Source: Micrococcales bacterium
GTDB taxonomy: Bacteria > Actinomycetota > Actinomycetes > Actinomycetales > Microbacteriaceae
Length of the DNA stretch: 7,271 bases
NCBI GenBank assembly: GCA_947448975.1
Contig: CANFPR010000044.1
Coordinates: 1-7,271, forward strand
Direction: 5' to 3'
Below the pieces are notes generated by a model. The model was given only the letters and a program-made list of their open reading frames with translations. It did not search any database and had not been told where the DNA came from. Below are positions 1-6,008 of this stretch, piece after piece (the first letter of the stretch is position 1; every line of letters begins with the position of its first letter). Both the position numbers and the translations under genes were made by a program.

Positions 1-557
1 GCGTTGGTGGTGTCGAATGCGCGAATCTCGGCTTGCGATAATCCCGGATGCAGTTCGACCTGGTTGATTACCGGGGCCAGGCTCGCGCTCGCCAAAAGTT
101 TGGTGAGGTGTTCCGGGTGAAAGTTTGAAACGCCGATGCCGCGTACCTTGCCGGTTTCGAGTGACTTCTCGAGTGCGGCCCAGGTTTCTACGTACTTGTC
201 TTGCTTGGGGCTGGGCCAGTGAATGAGCATCAGGTCGACGTACTCAATGTTCAGGCGAGCCAACGACTCGTCGATGGCTTCGAGTGCATTGTCGTAGCCA
301 TGACGGTCGTTCCAAATCTTGGTGGTTACAAACACTTCTTCGCGCTCGAGGCCGCTGGCGCGAATCGCCGCGCCAACTTCTTGCTCGTTGTCGTAGAGGG
401 CGGCGGTGTCGATGCGACGGTAACCGAGGTCGAGTGCGGTGCGAACAACGTGCGTGGCAACATCCTGCTGCACCTTGTAAACGCCAAGACCCAACTGCGG
501 AATCAGCTGTCCGTTGTGAAGTTGAATCAAAGGGTTTTGTGTGAGCGAAAACGTCAT
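1..557 (-). CDS. Aldo/keto reductase, 3' end beyond the window
   Basis: This is an NAD(P)H-dependent aldo/keto reductase, a cytosolic TIM-barrel oxidoreductase that reduces aldehydes and ketones to alcohols. The first 185 residues are present; family members usually run about 270-280. Reading my translation, the four classical catalytic residues are all visible: Asp50 and Tyr55 in RRIDTAALYDNE, Lys80 in VTTKIW, and His113 in LIHWP. The segment GKVRGIGVSNF (about 137-146) and INQVELHP (about 164-171) are also family signatures. The ATG at 557-555 overlaps the TGA of the yciI gene by 4 nt (ATGA) and has GGAG six bases upstream. It resembles the bacterial 2,5-diketo-gluconate reductase/methylglyoxal reductase group, but the true substrate cannot be read from sequence. 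It is the last visible gene of a compact MFS-YciI-reductase cluster. The family call is secure; the substrate is unknown. Confidence 0.95.
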   Translation of the reverse strand, partial: MTFSLTQNPLIQLHNGQLIPQLGLGVYKVQQDVATHVVRTALDLGYRRIDTAALYDNEQEVGAAIRASGLEREEVFVTTKIWNDRHGYDNALEAIDESLARLNIEYVDLMLIHWPSPKQDKYVETWAALEKSLETGKVRGIGVSNFHPEHLTKLLASASLAPVINQVELHPGLSQAEIRAFDTTN

Positions 558-569
558 TTTGCGCTCCAC
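541..569 (-). promoter_or_regulatory. Possible hairpin covering the reductase start
   Basis: On the minus strand the junction folds as GTG-(G)-AGCG-(C)-AAAA, loop TGACG, TTTT-CGCT-CAC. That is 11 base pairs interrupted by two single-base bulges on the 5' side, with a 5-nt loop. The stem holds part of the GGAG ribosome binding site, and the stem-loop boundary holds the ATG of the reductase and the TGA of yciI. A ribosome finishing yciI would melt it, so it could enforce translational coupling. The pairing is read directly; the regulatory role is inference, and both arms also lie in coding sequence. Confidence 0.4.
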
Positions 570-838
570 GGGCCAAAGACGGGGTTCCATTCGGTGATGG
601 TGCGCTCACCGATGAAGCCAGCGATGTCGAACGGATCGGTGTTCAGTAGGTGCGAAACCTCTTCGACCGAGTCTGCGCGCAAAATCAGCAGGGCACCGTT
701 GGTGTCAACCATCGGACCACTCGCGAGGAGCACGCCTTCTTCGAGCAGCTTGGCAAGAAATTCGCGGTGAGTAGGTCGAATCTCGTTCAGCGATTCGGCA
801 CTCGCGTCGTAGGTGTAGGTGACCGCAAAGATTGCCAT
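554..838 (-). CDS. YciI family protein
   Basis: This is a small 94-residue protein of the YciI family, a dimeric ferredoxin-like alpha/beta fold related to muconolactone isomerase and EthD-type proteins. Many members have no assigned reaction, although a conserved His-Asp pair has led to proposals of an enzymatic role. Visible signatures are RPTHREFL with His24, the LASGP turn (about 38-42), and DPF in the segment TDPFDIAG (about 67-74), followed by a C-terminal ITEWNPVFGPW. The ATG at 838-836 is chosen because AGGAG lies five bases upstream and because it shares one base with the TGA of the MFS gene (TGATG). An in-frame ATG at 922 would add residues unlike the family that lie inside the MFS gene. 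It overlaps the downstream reductase by 4 nt, so the three are probably co-translated. Its biochemical role is unknown. Confidence 0.88.
   Translation of the reverse strand: MAIFAVTYTYDASAESLNEIRPTHREFLAKLLEEGVLLASGPMVDTNGALLILRADSVEEVSHLLNTDPFDIAGFIGERTITEWNPVFGPWSAK
564..567 (-). promoter_or_regulatory. Ribosome binding site of the aldo/keto reductase
   Basis: On the minus strand GGAG lies six bases (CGCAAA) before the ATG at 557. It sits inside the end of yciI and within the 5' arm of a possible hairpin (541-569), so its accessibility may depend on translation of yciI. Confidence 0.6.
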
Positions 839-2010
839 CAGTTCTCCTCTGTGTGCTGGTTTGAAATCACGGGGGTGAATCTCGACGAGTACCAGGCAAC
901 AATCATCGCTAAGCCGGCACAAATTCCTGCAACCGCCAGCGCGCTGGTTGCGTTGATGGCGTCAATCACAAAACCGGTCACCGATGCAGCTGCCGCATAG
1001 CCCGCAGTCTGCCCTGCGCCGACCCAGCCATATGCCTCTGGGGCATCCTGCGATTTCACTGAAGCCCCGATGATTGCACCAAGTAGGCCGAGGGCAGGTG
1101 CCACACCCAACCCAGCCAAGAACCAGGCAGCGGCAAGCCAGAGTGGGTTATTCGGGGCTACGAATGCGAGCGCGAACCCAAAGGTGATGAAGCAGAGCAG
1201 TCGAGTGAGCGCGTACTTGGTTTTCGATCGGTGTCCGAATGCAAAGCCACCGAACAGCGAGCCGAGTGAGAGTGCCGCAATAACCCAACCGGCGGTTGTG
1301 CGGTCGTAAAGGGCGACTGTGCCCACCTCGACCCCCGAGAACGAGCCAACCAGCAACCCGCCGATGACGGCATTGGCAACCACAATCTTTTGGCGCAGCA
1401 CTCCGCCGAGGCGACGCGTAGGTTTGGGCAGGTTGATTTTAGAAATTTCGGGATTCGACGAAAACCAGATGGCCCCGCCAATTTGGATTCCCGCCATAAC
1501 GACAACTCCGAGCGAGGTGCTGCCCGTTGCGGCTAGGAATGTCGCGGCGACAGGGCCAACCACCCAGATGATCTCTTGCAAGCTGGCATCGAGCGCATAG
1601 AGTGTGCCCATCGATTTTTTATTGACGAGGGTTGGGTAGATCGTTCTAACCGCCGCTTGCACGGGAGGGCTCGAGAGTCCCACCACGAAGCACAGCGCAA
1701 CCATCACTTCGGGTGCTATTGGTGCAAGGCCAATGGTGAGCATGGCGAGCGTGGTAACACTCGACGAAATGAGTAGCATTTTGCGCACACCGAAAGTGGC
1801 CATGGAGCGCCCGAGAAGGGGGCTGGAGATTGCAACGCCGAGGGTTTCGAGCCCAACCGCAAGACCGGCGAGCGCGTAAGAACCAGAAATACCGTGGATG
1901 TGCAGCACGAAGACGAGGGTCATCATTCCGAACGGAAAGCGCGCCACCAGTTGCGAACCGACTATTCGAACAACGCCTGGGCGGCGCAAAACATCGGTGT
2001 AGGAGGCCAT
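838..2010 (-). CDS. Major facilitator superfamily transporter
   Basis: This is a 390-residue polytopic membrane protein of the major facilitator superfamily, near the usual 390-420 residues for a 12-helix secondary transporter. By eye there are two halves of about six hydrophobic segments, joined by a basic cytoplasmic loop (about 186-208, KPTRRLGGVLRQK). A degenerate motif A stands between helices 2 and 3 (about 64-79, PLLGRSMATFGVRKML): the glycines and the basic RK remain, but the usual Asp-Arg pair is replaced by Ala-Thr. The segment YPTLVNKKSMGTLYALD (about 125-141), followed by WVVGP, fits the helix 4-5 region of actinobacterial MFS efflux-type proteins. The ATG at 2010 follows the pmt stop by 31 bp. 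A GGGG ends only two bases before the ATG, too close for a normal ribosome binding site, whereas TAGGCT lies six bases upstream, so a leaderless start is likely. The substrate is unknown; drug or metabolite export is a guess. Confidence 0.9.
   Translation of the reverse strand: MASYTDVLRRPGVVRIVGSQLVARFPFGMMTLVFVLHIHGISGSYALAGLAVGLETLGVAISSPLLGRSMATFGVRKMLLISSSVTTLAMLTIGLAPIAPEVMVALCFVVGLSSPPVQAAVRTIYPTLVNKKSMGTLYALDASLQEIIWVVGPVAATFLAATGSTSLGVVVMAGIQIGGAIWFSSNPEISKINLPKPTRRLGGVLRQKIVVANAVIGGLLVGSFSGVEVGTVALYDRTTAGWVIAALSLGSLFGGFAFGHRSKTKYALTRLLCFITFGFALAFVAPNNPLWLAAAWFLAGLGVAPALGLLGAIIGASVKSQDAPEAYGWVGAGQTAGYAAAASVTGFVIDAINATSALAVAGICAGLAMIVAWYSSRFTPVISNQHTEEN
844..850 (-). promoter_or_regulatory. 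Strong Shine-Dalgarno site of yciI
   Basis: The minus strand reads AGAGGAG followed by AACTG and then the ATG. This is the best ribosome binding site in the window. It lies inside the last codons of the MFS gene and decides the yciI start at 838 over the upstream ATG at 922. Confidence 0.8.
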
Positions 2011-2016
2011 AACCCC

Positions 2017-2022
2017 AGCCTA
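2017..2022 (-). promoter_or_regulatory. Candidate -10 element for the MFS gene
   Basis: The minus strand reads TAGGCT, then GGGGTT, then ATG. The hexamer matches the TANNNT form of actinobacterial -10 elements, and the six-base distance would place transcription initiation at or next to the A of the start codon. I see no good -35 element at 16-18 bp. If real, the MFS-yciI-reductase cluster can be transcribed apart from pmt. Confidence 0.4.
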
Positions 2023-2041
2023 CCTTGCGGTTATGTGGCCA

Positions 2042-3535
2042 CTAAATCCAGGAAGGCAGCCACATGTGAATGTGCCAATACCAGTAGGTGGTGGTGTAGC
2101 CGAGCCAGAGATCGCTAAAGAAGATGCTGAAGACCAGAGCCAGCGCCAGGAACGAAACGACCCAGGCTTTAGCTCTCGACGTGCGCTCGGGGTCGGTGCT
2201 CTCAACTTTGAGTTTGAGCCAGTAGGTGAGCGCTAGCAGCATCCATGGCAAGAAGGCAATTGCGTAAAACTGGAAGGTCGTGCGGTGCAGATACATGAGC
2301 CAAGGAACATAGCCGGCTAGAAGACCAAGCAGAATCAAAGACGAAACCTTGTTGCGCAGGCGAACCCAGCGAATGCAAACGGCGACTATCGCCAAGAATG
2401 CCGCGAGCCAAATGGCTGGGTTACCGAGTGCGGTGATGGCGTTGACACAGTTTTCGGTGCCCGAGCAGTTGGCGGTGCCAGCATCTGCACCTTCGAAGAA
2501 GAAAGCCGTAGGACGAATTGGCAGCAGCCAAGTTAGCGGGCTCGAAGCGTAGCCGTGCGGGGTGCTCATGTTGACATGGAACGAATAGGTTTGCACCTGG
2601 TAATACCAGAAGGCTTGAACCGGTTGAGGCAACCAGCTGAGCCAGCTTGGTAAACCGATTTGCCCTGGCTGCATCTGGCGGTAGTAGCCGCCCGTCGTTG
2701 CAAACCAGCCAACCCAGGTAATGATGTAAGCCGTTATAGCGATCGGTAAAGTGAGCACCGCTTTGGCGAAGCCGTGCTTGATGGTTGAACCGAACCAATC
2801 GAAGCGTTCTTGATCGAGGGCCTTAGAGATTCGTCGCTGCAGCAGCAAGTCTGAAATCAACGCGTAAAAGGTGAAGACTGCCAAAAAGTAAAGCCCCGAC
2901 CACTTCACTGCCGATGCCAAGCCAAGGGTGAGAGCCATTGCAACCAGCCAGGGGCGATGCCAAAGGCTGAGTGGGCTCAGCGCTCTATCGCGTAGCAAAA
3001 AGTAAAAAGCCAAAAGCACAAAAAACGCCAGGATGCCATCGAGCAGGGCCGTGCGGCTCATCACGATTGCGTGCCCATCGATGGTTAGCAAGAAAGCCGG
3101 CACAAGAGCCCAGCGCTTCGACCCGAAAAGTCGAGCGGCAACGATGTAGATCAGCCAGACCGATGCGATGCCTAAAACGGCAACCGAAAAGCGCCAACCA
3201 ACCGAGCTCTCGGGCCCGAAAAGTTTCATACCTAAGAAGATGAGCCACTTGCCAAGCGGCGGGTGAACCACGAAAGACGCGCTCGAATTGAACGCGTTGG
3301 CGTTGCCCGCTTCGAAACTTGCGTTCGCGTCTTGCGGCCAAGACCCTTCGTAACCCAGGTTGCCGAGCGTCCAGGCATCCTTGACGTAATAGGTTTCGTC
3401 GAACACCAACTTGTGCGGAAAACCAAGATTTATGAGCCTCGTGGCGGCGGCCAACAGCAAAATCAACCAAATGCCAAACCTGTCGATGGCGCGATTGAAT
3501 CGGCCGCTCGATGTGGTTTTAGTTAAGGCAGTCAC
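2042..3535 (-). CDS. pmt: Protein O-mannosyltransferase (GT39)
   Basis: This integral membrane enzyme of glycosyltransferase family 39 transfers mannose from polyprenyl-phosphate-mannose to Ser/Thr of proteins as they leave through the Sec pathway, on the outer face of the membrane. The 497 residues hold many hydrophobic helices. After the first one (about 22-37) comes the catalytic acidic pair Asp46-Glu47 in LVFDETYY. Also visible are VVHPPLGKW (89-97), RTALLDG (161-167), KWSGLYF (211-217), PLTWLLPIRP (333-342), a Cys357/Cys363 pair in an external loop, PWLMYLHR (411-418) and the family-typical WLPSWI at the C terminus. The start is a GTG at 3535-3533; it gives a short charged N-terminus before helix 1. 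No Shine-Dalgarno precedes it, but TAGCAT sits six bases upstream, suggesting a leaderless mRNA. It lies head-to-head with rsmI, as known for Mycobacterium tuberculosis Rv1002c/Rv1003. The mannose-donor synthase is not in this window. Confidence 0.94.
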   Translation of the reverse strand: MTALTKTTSSGRFNRAIDRFGIWLILLLAAATRLINLGFPHKLVFDETYYVKDAWTLGNLGYEGSWPQDANASFEAGNANAFNSSASFVVHPPLGKWLIFLGMKLFGPESSVGWRFSVAVLGIASVWLIYIVAARLFGSKRWALVPAFLLTIDGHAIVMSRTALLDGILAFFVLLAFYFLLRDRALSPLSLWHRPWLVAMALTLGLASAVKWSGLYFLAVFTFYALISDLLLQRRISKALDQERFDWFGSTIKHGFAKAVLTLPIAITAYIITWVGWFATTGGYYRQMQPGQIGLPSWLSWLPQPVQAFWYYQVQTYSFHVNMSTPHGYASSPLTWLLPIRPTAFFFEGADAGTANCSGTENCVNAITALGNPAIWLAAFLAIVAVCIRWVRLRNKVSSLILLGLLAGYVPWLMYLHRTTFQFYAIAFLPWMLLALTYWLKLKVESTDPERTSRAKAWVVSFLALALVFSIFFSDLWLGYTTTYWYWHIHMWLPSWI

Positions 3536-3541
3536 AAGGCA

Positions 3542-3547
3542 ATGCTA
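3542..3547 (-). promoter_or_regulatory. Candidate -10 element for pmt
   Basis: The minus strand reads TAGCAT, then TGCCTT, then the GTG start. It fits TANNNT six bases before a start codon that has no Shine-Dalgarno, as expected of a leaderless transcript. The best -35-like hexamer, TGAGCA at 18 bp, matches only three of six consensus bases and lies inside rsmI. Confidence 0.5.
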
Positions 3548-3553
3548 GTTTGC

Positions 3554-3559
3554 GACAAT
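3554..3559 (+). promoter_or_regulatory. Candidate -10 element for rsmI
   Basis: GACAAT (four of six matches to TATAAT) is followed by AGAGC and the GTG start. A -35-like GTCACA (3531-3536, four of six matches to TTGACA) lies 17 bp upstream and overlaps the start codon of pmt. Spacing to the GTG is one base shorter than at the other candidate leaderless genes here, so this is the least certain -10 hexamer of the set. Confidence 0.4.
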
Positions 3560-3564
3560 AGAGC

Positions 3565-4380
3565 GTGCTCATTCTCGCGGCAACACCCATTGGAAACCTC
3601 TCAGATGCGTCACCACGCCTGATGGAGCACCTTGCCTCGGCCGAATACATTGCAGCCGAAGACACTAGAAGCCTCACCAAACTGGCGGGGTTGCTGGGTG
3701 TCAAACTCAAGGCCAAACTTTTTAGCCTTCACGAACACAACGAATCAGACCGCATTGAGCAGCTACTCGAAATTGCCGTCGACTCTAACGTTCTTGTGGT
3801 TTCAGATGCCGGCATGCCAACGGTTAGCGACCCAGGCTTTCTGCTGGTTAGGGCGGCCGTGGAGCGCTCAATTGAAGTGACGGTCATTCCGGGGCCTTCG
3901 GCGGTGCTCTCGGCGCTCGCGGTGTCGGGCCTACCCACCGACCGTTTTACCTTCGAGGGTTTCATCGCTCGCAAAGACGGCGAACGCACCAGCACTTTTG
4001 ATGCGCTGGTTGCAGAAACTCGAACCATGGTTTTCTTCGAGTCACCGCACCGCATTCTCGACTCGTTGCAGTCGGCAGTGAAGGTGTTTGGAGCTGATCG
4101 TCGTGCATCGGTTTCTCGCGAACTCACCAAGAAGTTTGAGCACACCGAGCGCGGCACGTTAGCCGAGTTGGTTGAGTGGGCCAAAACCGAACCAAAGGGC
4201 GAAATGGTGCTGGTTTTAGCGGGCGCGGGCAAGGCAACCGTTGCCATCGACGCCCTCGTCAAAGACGTTTTTAAGTTGGTTGCATCTGGCACTCGACTAA
4301 AAGATGCAGTTTCTGAAATAGCCGCGCATCACGGGGCAAGCAAATCTGCTCTCTATCAACTCTGTCTCGACGCCAAGTAA
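3565..4380 (+). CDS. rsmI: 16S rRNA (cytidine1402-2'-O)-methyltransferase
   Basis: RsmI uses S-adenosylmethionine to methylate the 2'-O of C1402 in 16S rRNA; together with the N4-methyltransferase RsmH it forms m4Cm1402 at the ribosomal P site. The 271 residues match the usual length. Family motifs appear in order: ATPIGNLSD (6-14), AAEDTR (30-35), SLHEHNE (54-60), VSDAGMPTVSDPGF (79-92), the SAM-site PGPSAVLSALAVSGLP (109-124), FFESPHRI (157-164) and SRELTKKFE (184-192). A small C-terminal part with ASKSALYQL (258-266) closes it. The start is GTG at 3565, which puts the hydrophobic LILAATPIGNL directly at the N-terminus as in homologues. There is no clear ribosome binding site, only AGAGC abutting the start. 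It diverges from pmt across 29 bp and precedes metG by 26 bp. Confidence 0.97.
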   Translation: MLILAATPIGNLSDASPRLMEHLASAEYIAAEDTRSLTKLAGLLGVKLKAKLFSLHEHNESDRIEQLLEIAVDSNVLVVSDAGMPTVSDPGFLLVRAAVERSIEVTVIPGPSAVLSALAVSGLPTDRFTFEGFIARKDGERTSTFDALVAETRTMVFFESPHRILDSLQSAVKVFGADRRASVSRELTKKFEHTERGTLAELVEWAKTEPKGEMVLVLAGAGKATVAIDALVKDVFKLVASGTRLKDAVSEIAAHHGASKSALYQLCLDAK

Positions 4381-4394
4381 CGCCGGCTGAGCCT

Positions 4395-4400
4395 TAAACT
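4395..4400 (+). promoter_or_regulatory. Candidate -10 element for metG
   Basis: TAAACT is followed by AGAACA and the ATG of metG. It matches TANNNT exactly six bases before the start, in a 26-bp gap with no Shine-Dalgarno-like purine run. No convincing -35 element is seen at 16-18 bp. It suggests metG can be transcribed as a leaderless mRNA in addition to any read-through from rsmI. Confidence 0.5.
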
Positions 4401-4406
4401 AGAACA

Positions 4407-6008
4407 ATGCCAAGCACGCCCGCCTCAAAGTCGTTTTATGTAACGACTCCGATCTTCTATGTAAACGATGCCCCTCACATTGGGCACGCTTACACCGAGG
4501 TTGCGGCCGACGTTTTGGCTCGCTGGCACCGCCAACGCGGTGAAGATTCATTCTTGCTAACCGGTACCGATGAACACGGCGAAAAGATTCTGCGCACCGC
4601 CGTTGGTAACGGCAGCACTCCGCAGGCTTGGGCCGACCAGCTGGTGCACGACTCGTGGTTGCCGCTTCTCGACACCATCGACATTGACAACCAAGATTTC
4701 ATTCGCACCACCGAAGAGCGCCACGAAAAGAATGTTCAAAAGTTCTTGCAGCACCTTCACGACACCGGTTTTATCTATCGCGGTTCTTACGAAGGCAACT
4801 ACTGCGTTGGTTGCGAGGAGTACAAGACCGAAGCCGACCTCATCGAAGGCGAAGGCGAATATGTTGGCCAGGATGTCTGCGCCATCCACAGCCGCCCGGT
4901 TGAGCGTTTGCAAGAAACCAACTACTTCTTCAAGCTGAGCGAATTCTCTGCGCCGCTGCTCGACTTCTACGAGCAGAACCCAAAGTTCATTCAGCCTGAG
5001 TCGGCACGCAACGAGGTCATTTCCTTCGTTCGCCGAGGCCTCGAAGACCTCTCAATCTCGCGTTCCAAAGAGAAGTTCGACTGGGGAATCGACATTCCTT
5101 GGGACGACTCGCACATTACCTACGTGTGGTTCGACGCCCTGCTCAACTACATCACCGCCATCGGTTACGGCGAAGACCAAGCAAACTTCGAGCGGCTCTG
5201 GCCGGCCTCGGTGCAGGTCGTCGGTAAAGACATCCTGCGTTTCCACGCAGTAATTTGGCCCGCGATGCTCATGGCCGCTGGGCTAAAGCCAGCCGAACGC
5301 GTGTTTGGTCACGGTTGGTTGCTGGTCGGTGGCGAAAAGATGTCGAAGTCGAAGCTCACCGGTATCGCTCCCGCTCAAATCACCGACACCTTCGGTTCAG
5401 ACGCGTTCCGTTACTACTTCATGAAGGCAATCGCCTTTGGGCAAGATGGCTCCTTCTCATGGGAAGACCTCTCGGCTCGTTACCAGAGCGAACTCGCCAA
5501 CGGTTTCGGCAACCTAGCCTCGCGCGTTCTGGCGATGGTTAAGCGCTACTTCGACGGAGTGGTGCCCGCGCCTGGTGCTTACAACGAAGCCGACCTGCAG
5601 GTTCAGGTCGTGGCTGCAAAAGCAATTGCAAACGCCGACGCCGCAATCGAAGAGATCGCGATACACGAGGCCATTGCATCGGTCTGGACTCTCGTTGATG
5701 AACTGAACAACTACATCACCGTGACCGAACCGTGGGTGCTGGCCAAGGATGAAGCGCAACGTGAGCGCCTCGCATCGGTGCTGTACACAACGCTCGAAGG
5801 CCTTCGTGTGCTGGCGATCGCGCTGGCGCCGGTAATGCCAAAATCAACCGCAAAGCTTTGGGCGGCTCTCACCGAGGGTTCGCTTGGCGAGCTTGCCGAC
5901 CAACCGCTGAGCGAGTCGGCTAACTGGGGTCAGTTGGCTGCCGGCGTAAAGATCGGCGACCTCGACTCGCTATTTCCTCGCATCGAAACCGACGACGAAG
6001 GCAAGTAA
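4407..6008 (+). CDS. metG: Methionyl-tRNA synthetase
   Basis: This cytosolic class I aminoacyl-tRNA synthetase charges initiator and elongator tRNA-Met with methionine using ATP. The 533 residues contain the Rossmann signatures HIGH (24-27, in DAPHIGHAYTE) and KMSKS (311-315), plus FLLTGTDEHGEK (49-60) and YVWFDALLNY (239-248). Between the Rossmann halves is a single zinc knuckle with ligands apparently Cys133, Cys136, Cys158 and His161 (CVGC, then CAIH followed by SRPVE). This is the Thermus thermophilus-type arrangement rather than the four-cysteine E. coli type. A helical anticodon-binding domain follows (about 365-533). There is no C-terminal Trbp111-like tRNA-binding domain, since the protein ends soon after LFPRIE. 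The ATG at 4407 has no ribosome binding site but a TAAACT hexamer six bases upstream. Codon choice (GAC, AAC, TTC, GGC) looks more optimised than in rsmI, as expected for a more highly expressed gene. The stop overlaps tatD by one base (TAATG). Confidence 0.98.
   Translation: MPSTPASKSFYVTTPIFYVNDAPHIGHAYTEVAADVLARWHRQRGEDSFLLTGTDEHGEKILRTAVGNGSTPQAWADQLVHDSWLPLLDTIDIDNQDFIRTTEERHEKNVQKFLQHLHDTGFIYRGSYEGNYCVGCEEYKTEADLIEGEGEYVGQDVCAIHSRPVERLQETNYFFKLSEFSAPLLDFYEQNPKFIQPESARNEVISFVRRGLEDLSISRSKEKFDWGIDIPWDDSHITYVWFDALLNYITAIGYGEDQANFERLWPASVQVVGKDILRFHAVIWPAMLMAAGLKPAERVFGHGWLLVGGEKMSKSKLTGIAPAQITDTFGSDAFRYYFMKAIAFGQDGSFSWEDLSARYQSELANGFGNLASRVLAMVKRYFDGVVPAPGAYNEADLQVQVVAAKAIANADAAIEEIAIHEAIASVWTLVDELNNYITVTEPWVLAKDEAQRERLASVLYTTLEGLRVLAIALAPVMPKSTAKLWAALTEGSLGELADQPLSESANWGQLAAGVKIGDLDSLFPRIETDDEGK
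5997..6001 (+). promoter_or_regulatory. Shine-Dalgarno site of tatD
   Basis: GAAGG lies within the last metG codons, six bases (CAAGTA) before the ATG at 6008. It supports reinitiation or coupled translation from metG and supports this start, which gives TatD its N-terminal extension. Confidence 0.6.

Noticed and set aside
201..770. 189-codon plus-strand frame across the reductase and yciI
   Set aside because: It is antisense to two genes with intact catalytic motifs, crosses their junction and shows no recognisable domain.
839..922. Upstream in-frame ATG that would lengthen yciI by 28 residues
   Set aside because: The extra residues lie inside the MFS gene and do not resemble YciI N-termini; the ATG at 838 has a strong AGGAG at ideal spacing and a one-base overlap with the preceding stop.
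2011..2016. GGGG before the MFS gene as a Shine-Dalgarno site
   Set aside because: It ends two bases before the ATG, too close for normal 30S placement; the TAGGCT hexamer six bases upstream explains the start better.
2985..3470. 161-codon minus-strand frame inside pmt
   Set aside because: It is a frame-shifted reading of pmt, Arg-rich with no family signature, while the pmt frame is continuous from GTG to WLPSWI.
3561..3570. GAGC-GT-GCTC dyad centred on the rsmI start
   Set aside because: The arms are only 4 bp and do not extend; too short to call an operator.
3729..4292. 187-codon open frame antisense to rsmI
   Set aside because: It lies opposite a gene with all RsmI motifs, its translation is low-complexity Ser/Thr/Ala-rich as expected of an antisense shadow, and no start signal was seen.
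4385..4393. GGCTGAGCC inverted repeat after rsmI as a terminator
   Set aside because: The arms are 4 bp with a one-base centre, so no stable hairpin can form, and no T-run follows.
4557..4913. Antisense frame within metG
   Set aside because: It lies opposite a highly conserved synthetase segment and is explained by the codon bias of metG.
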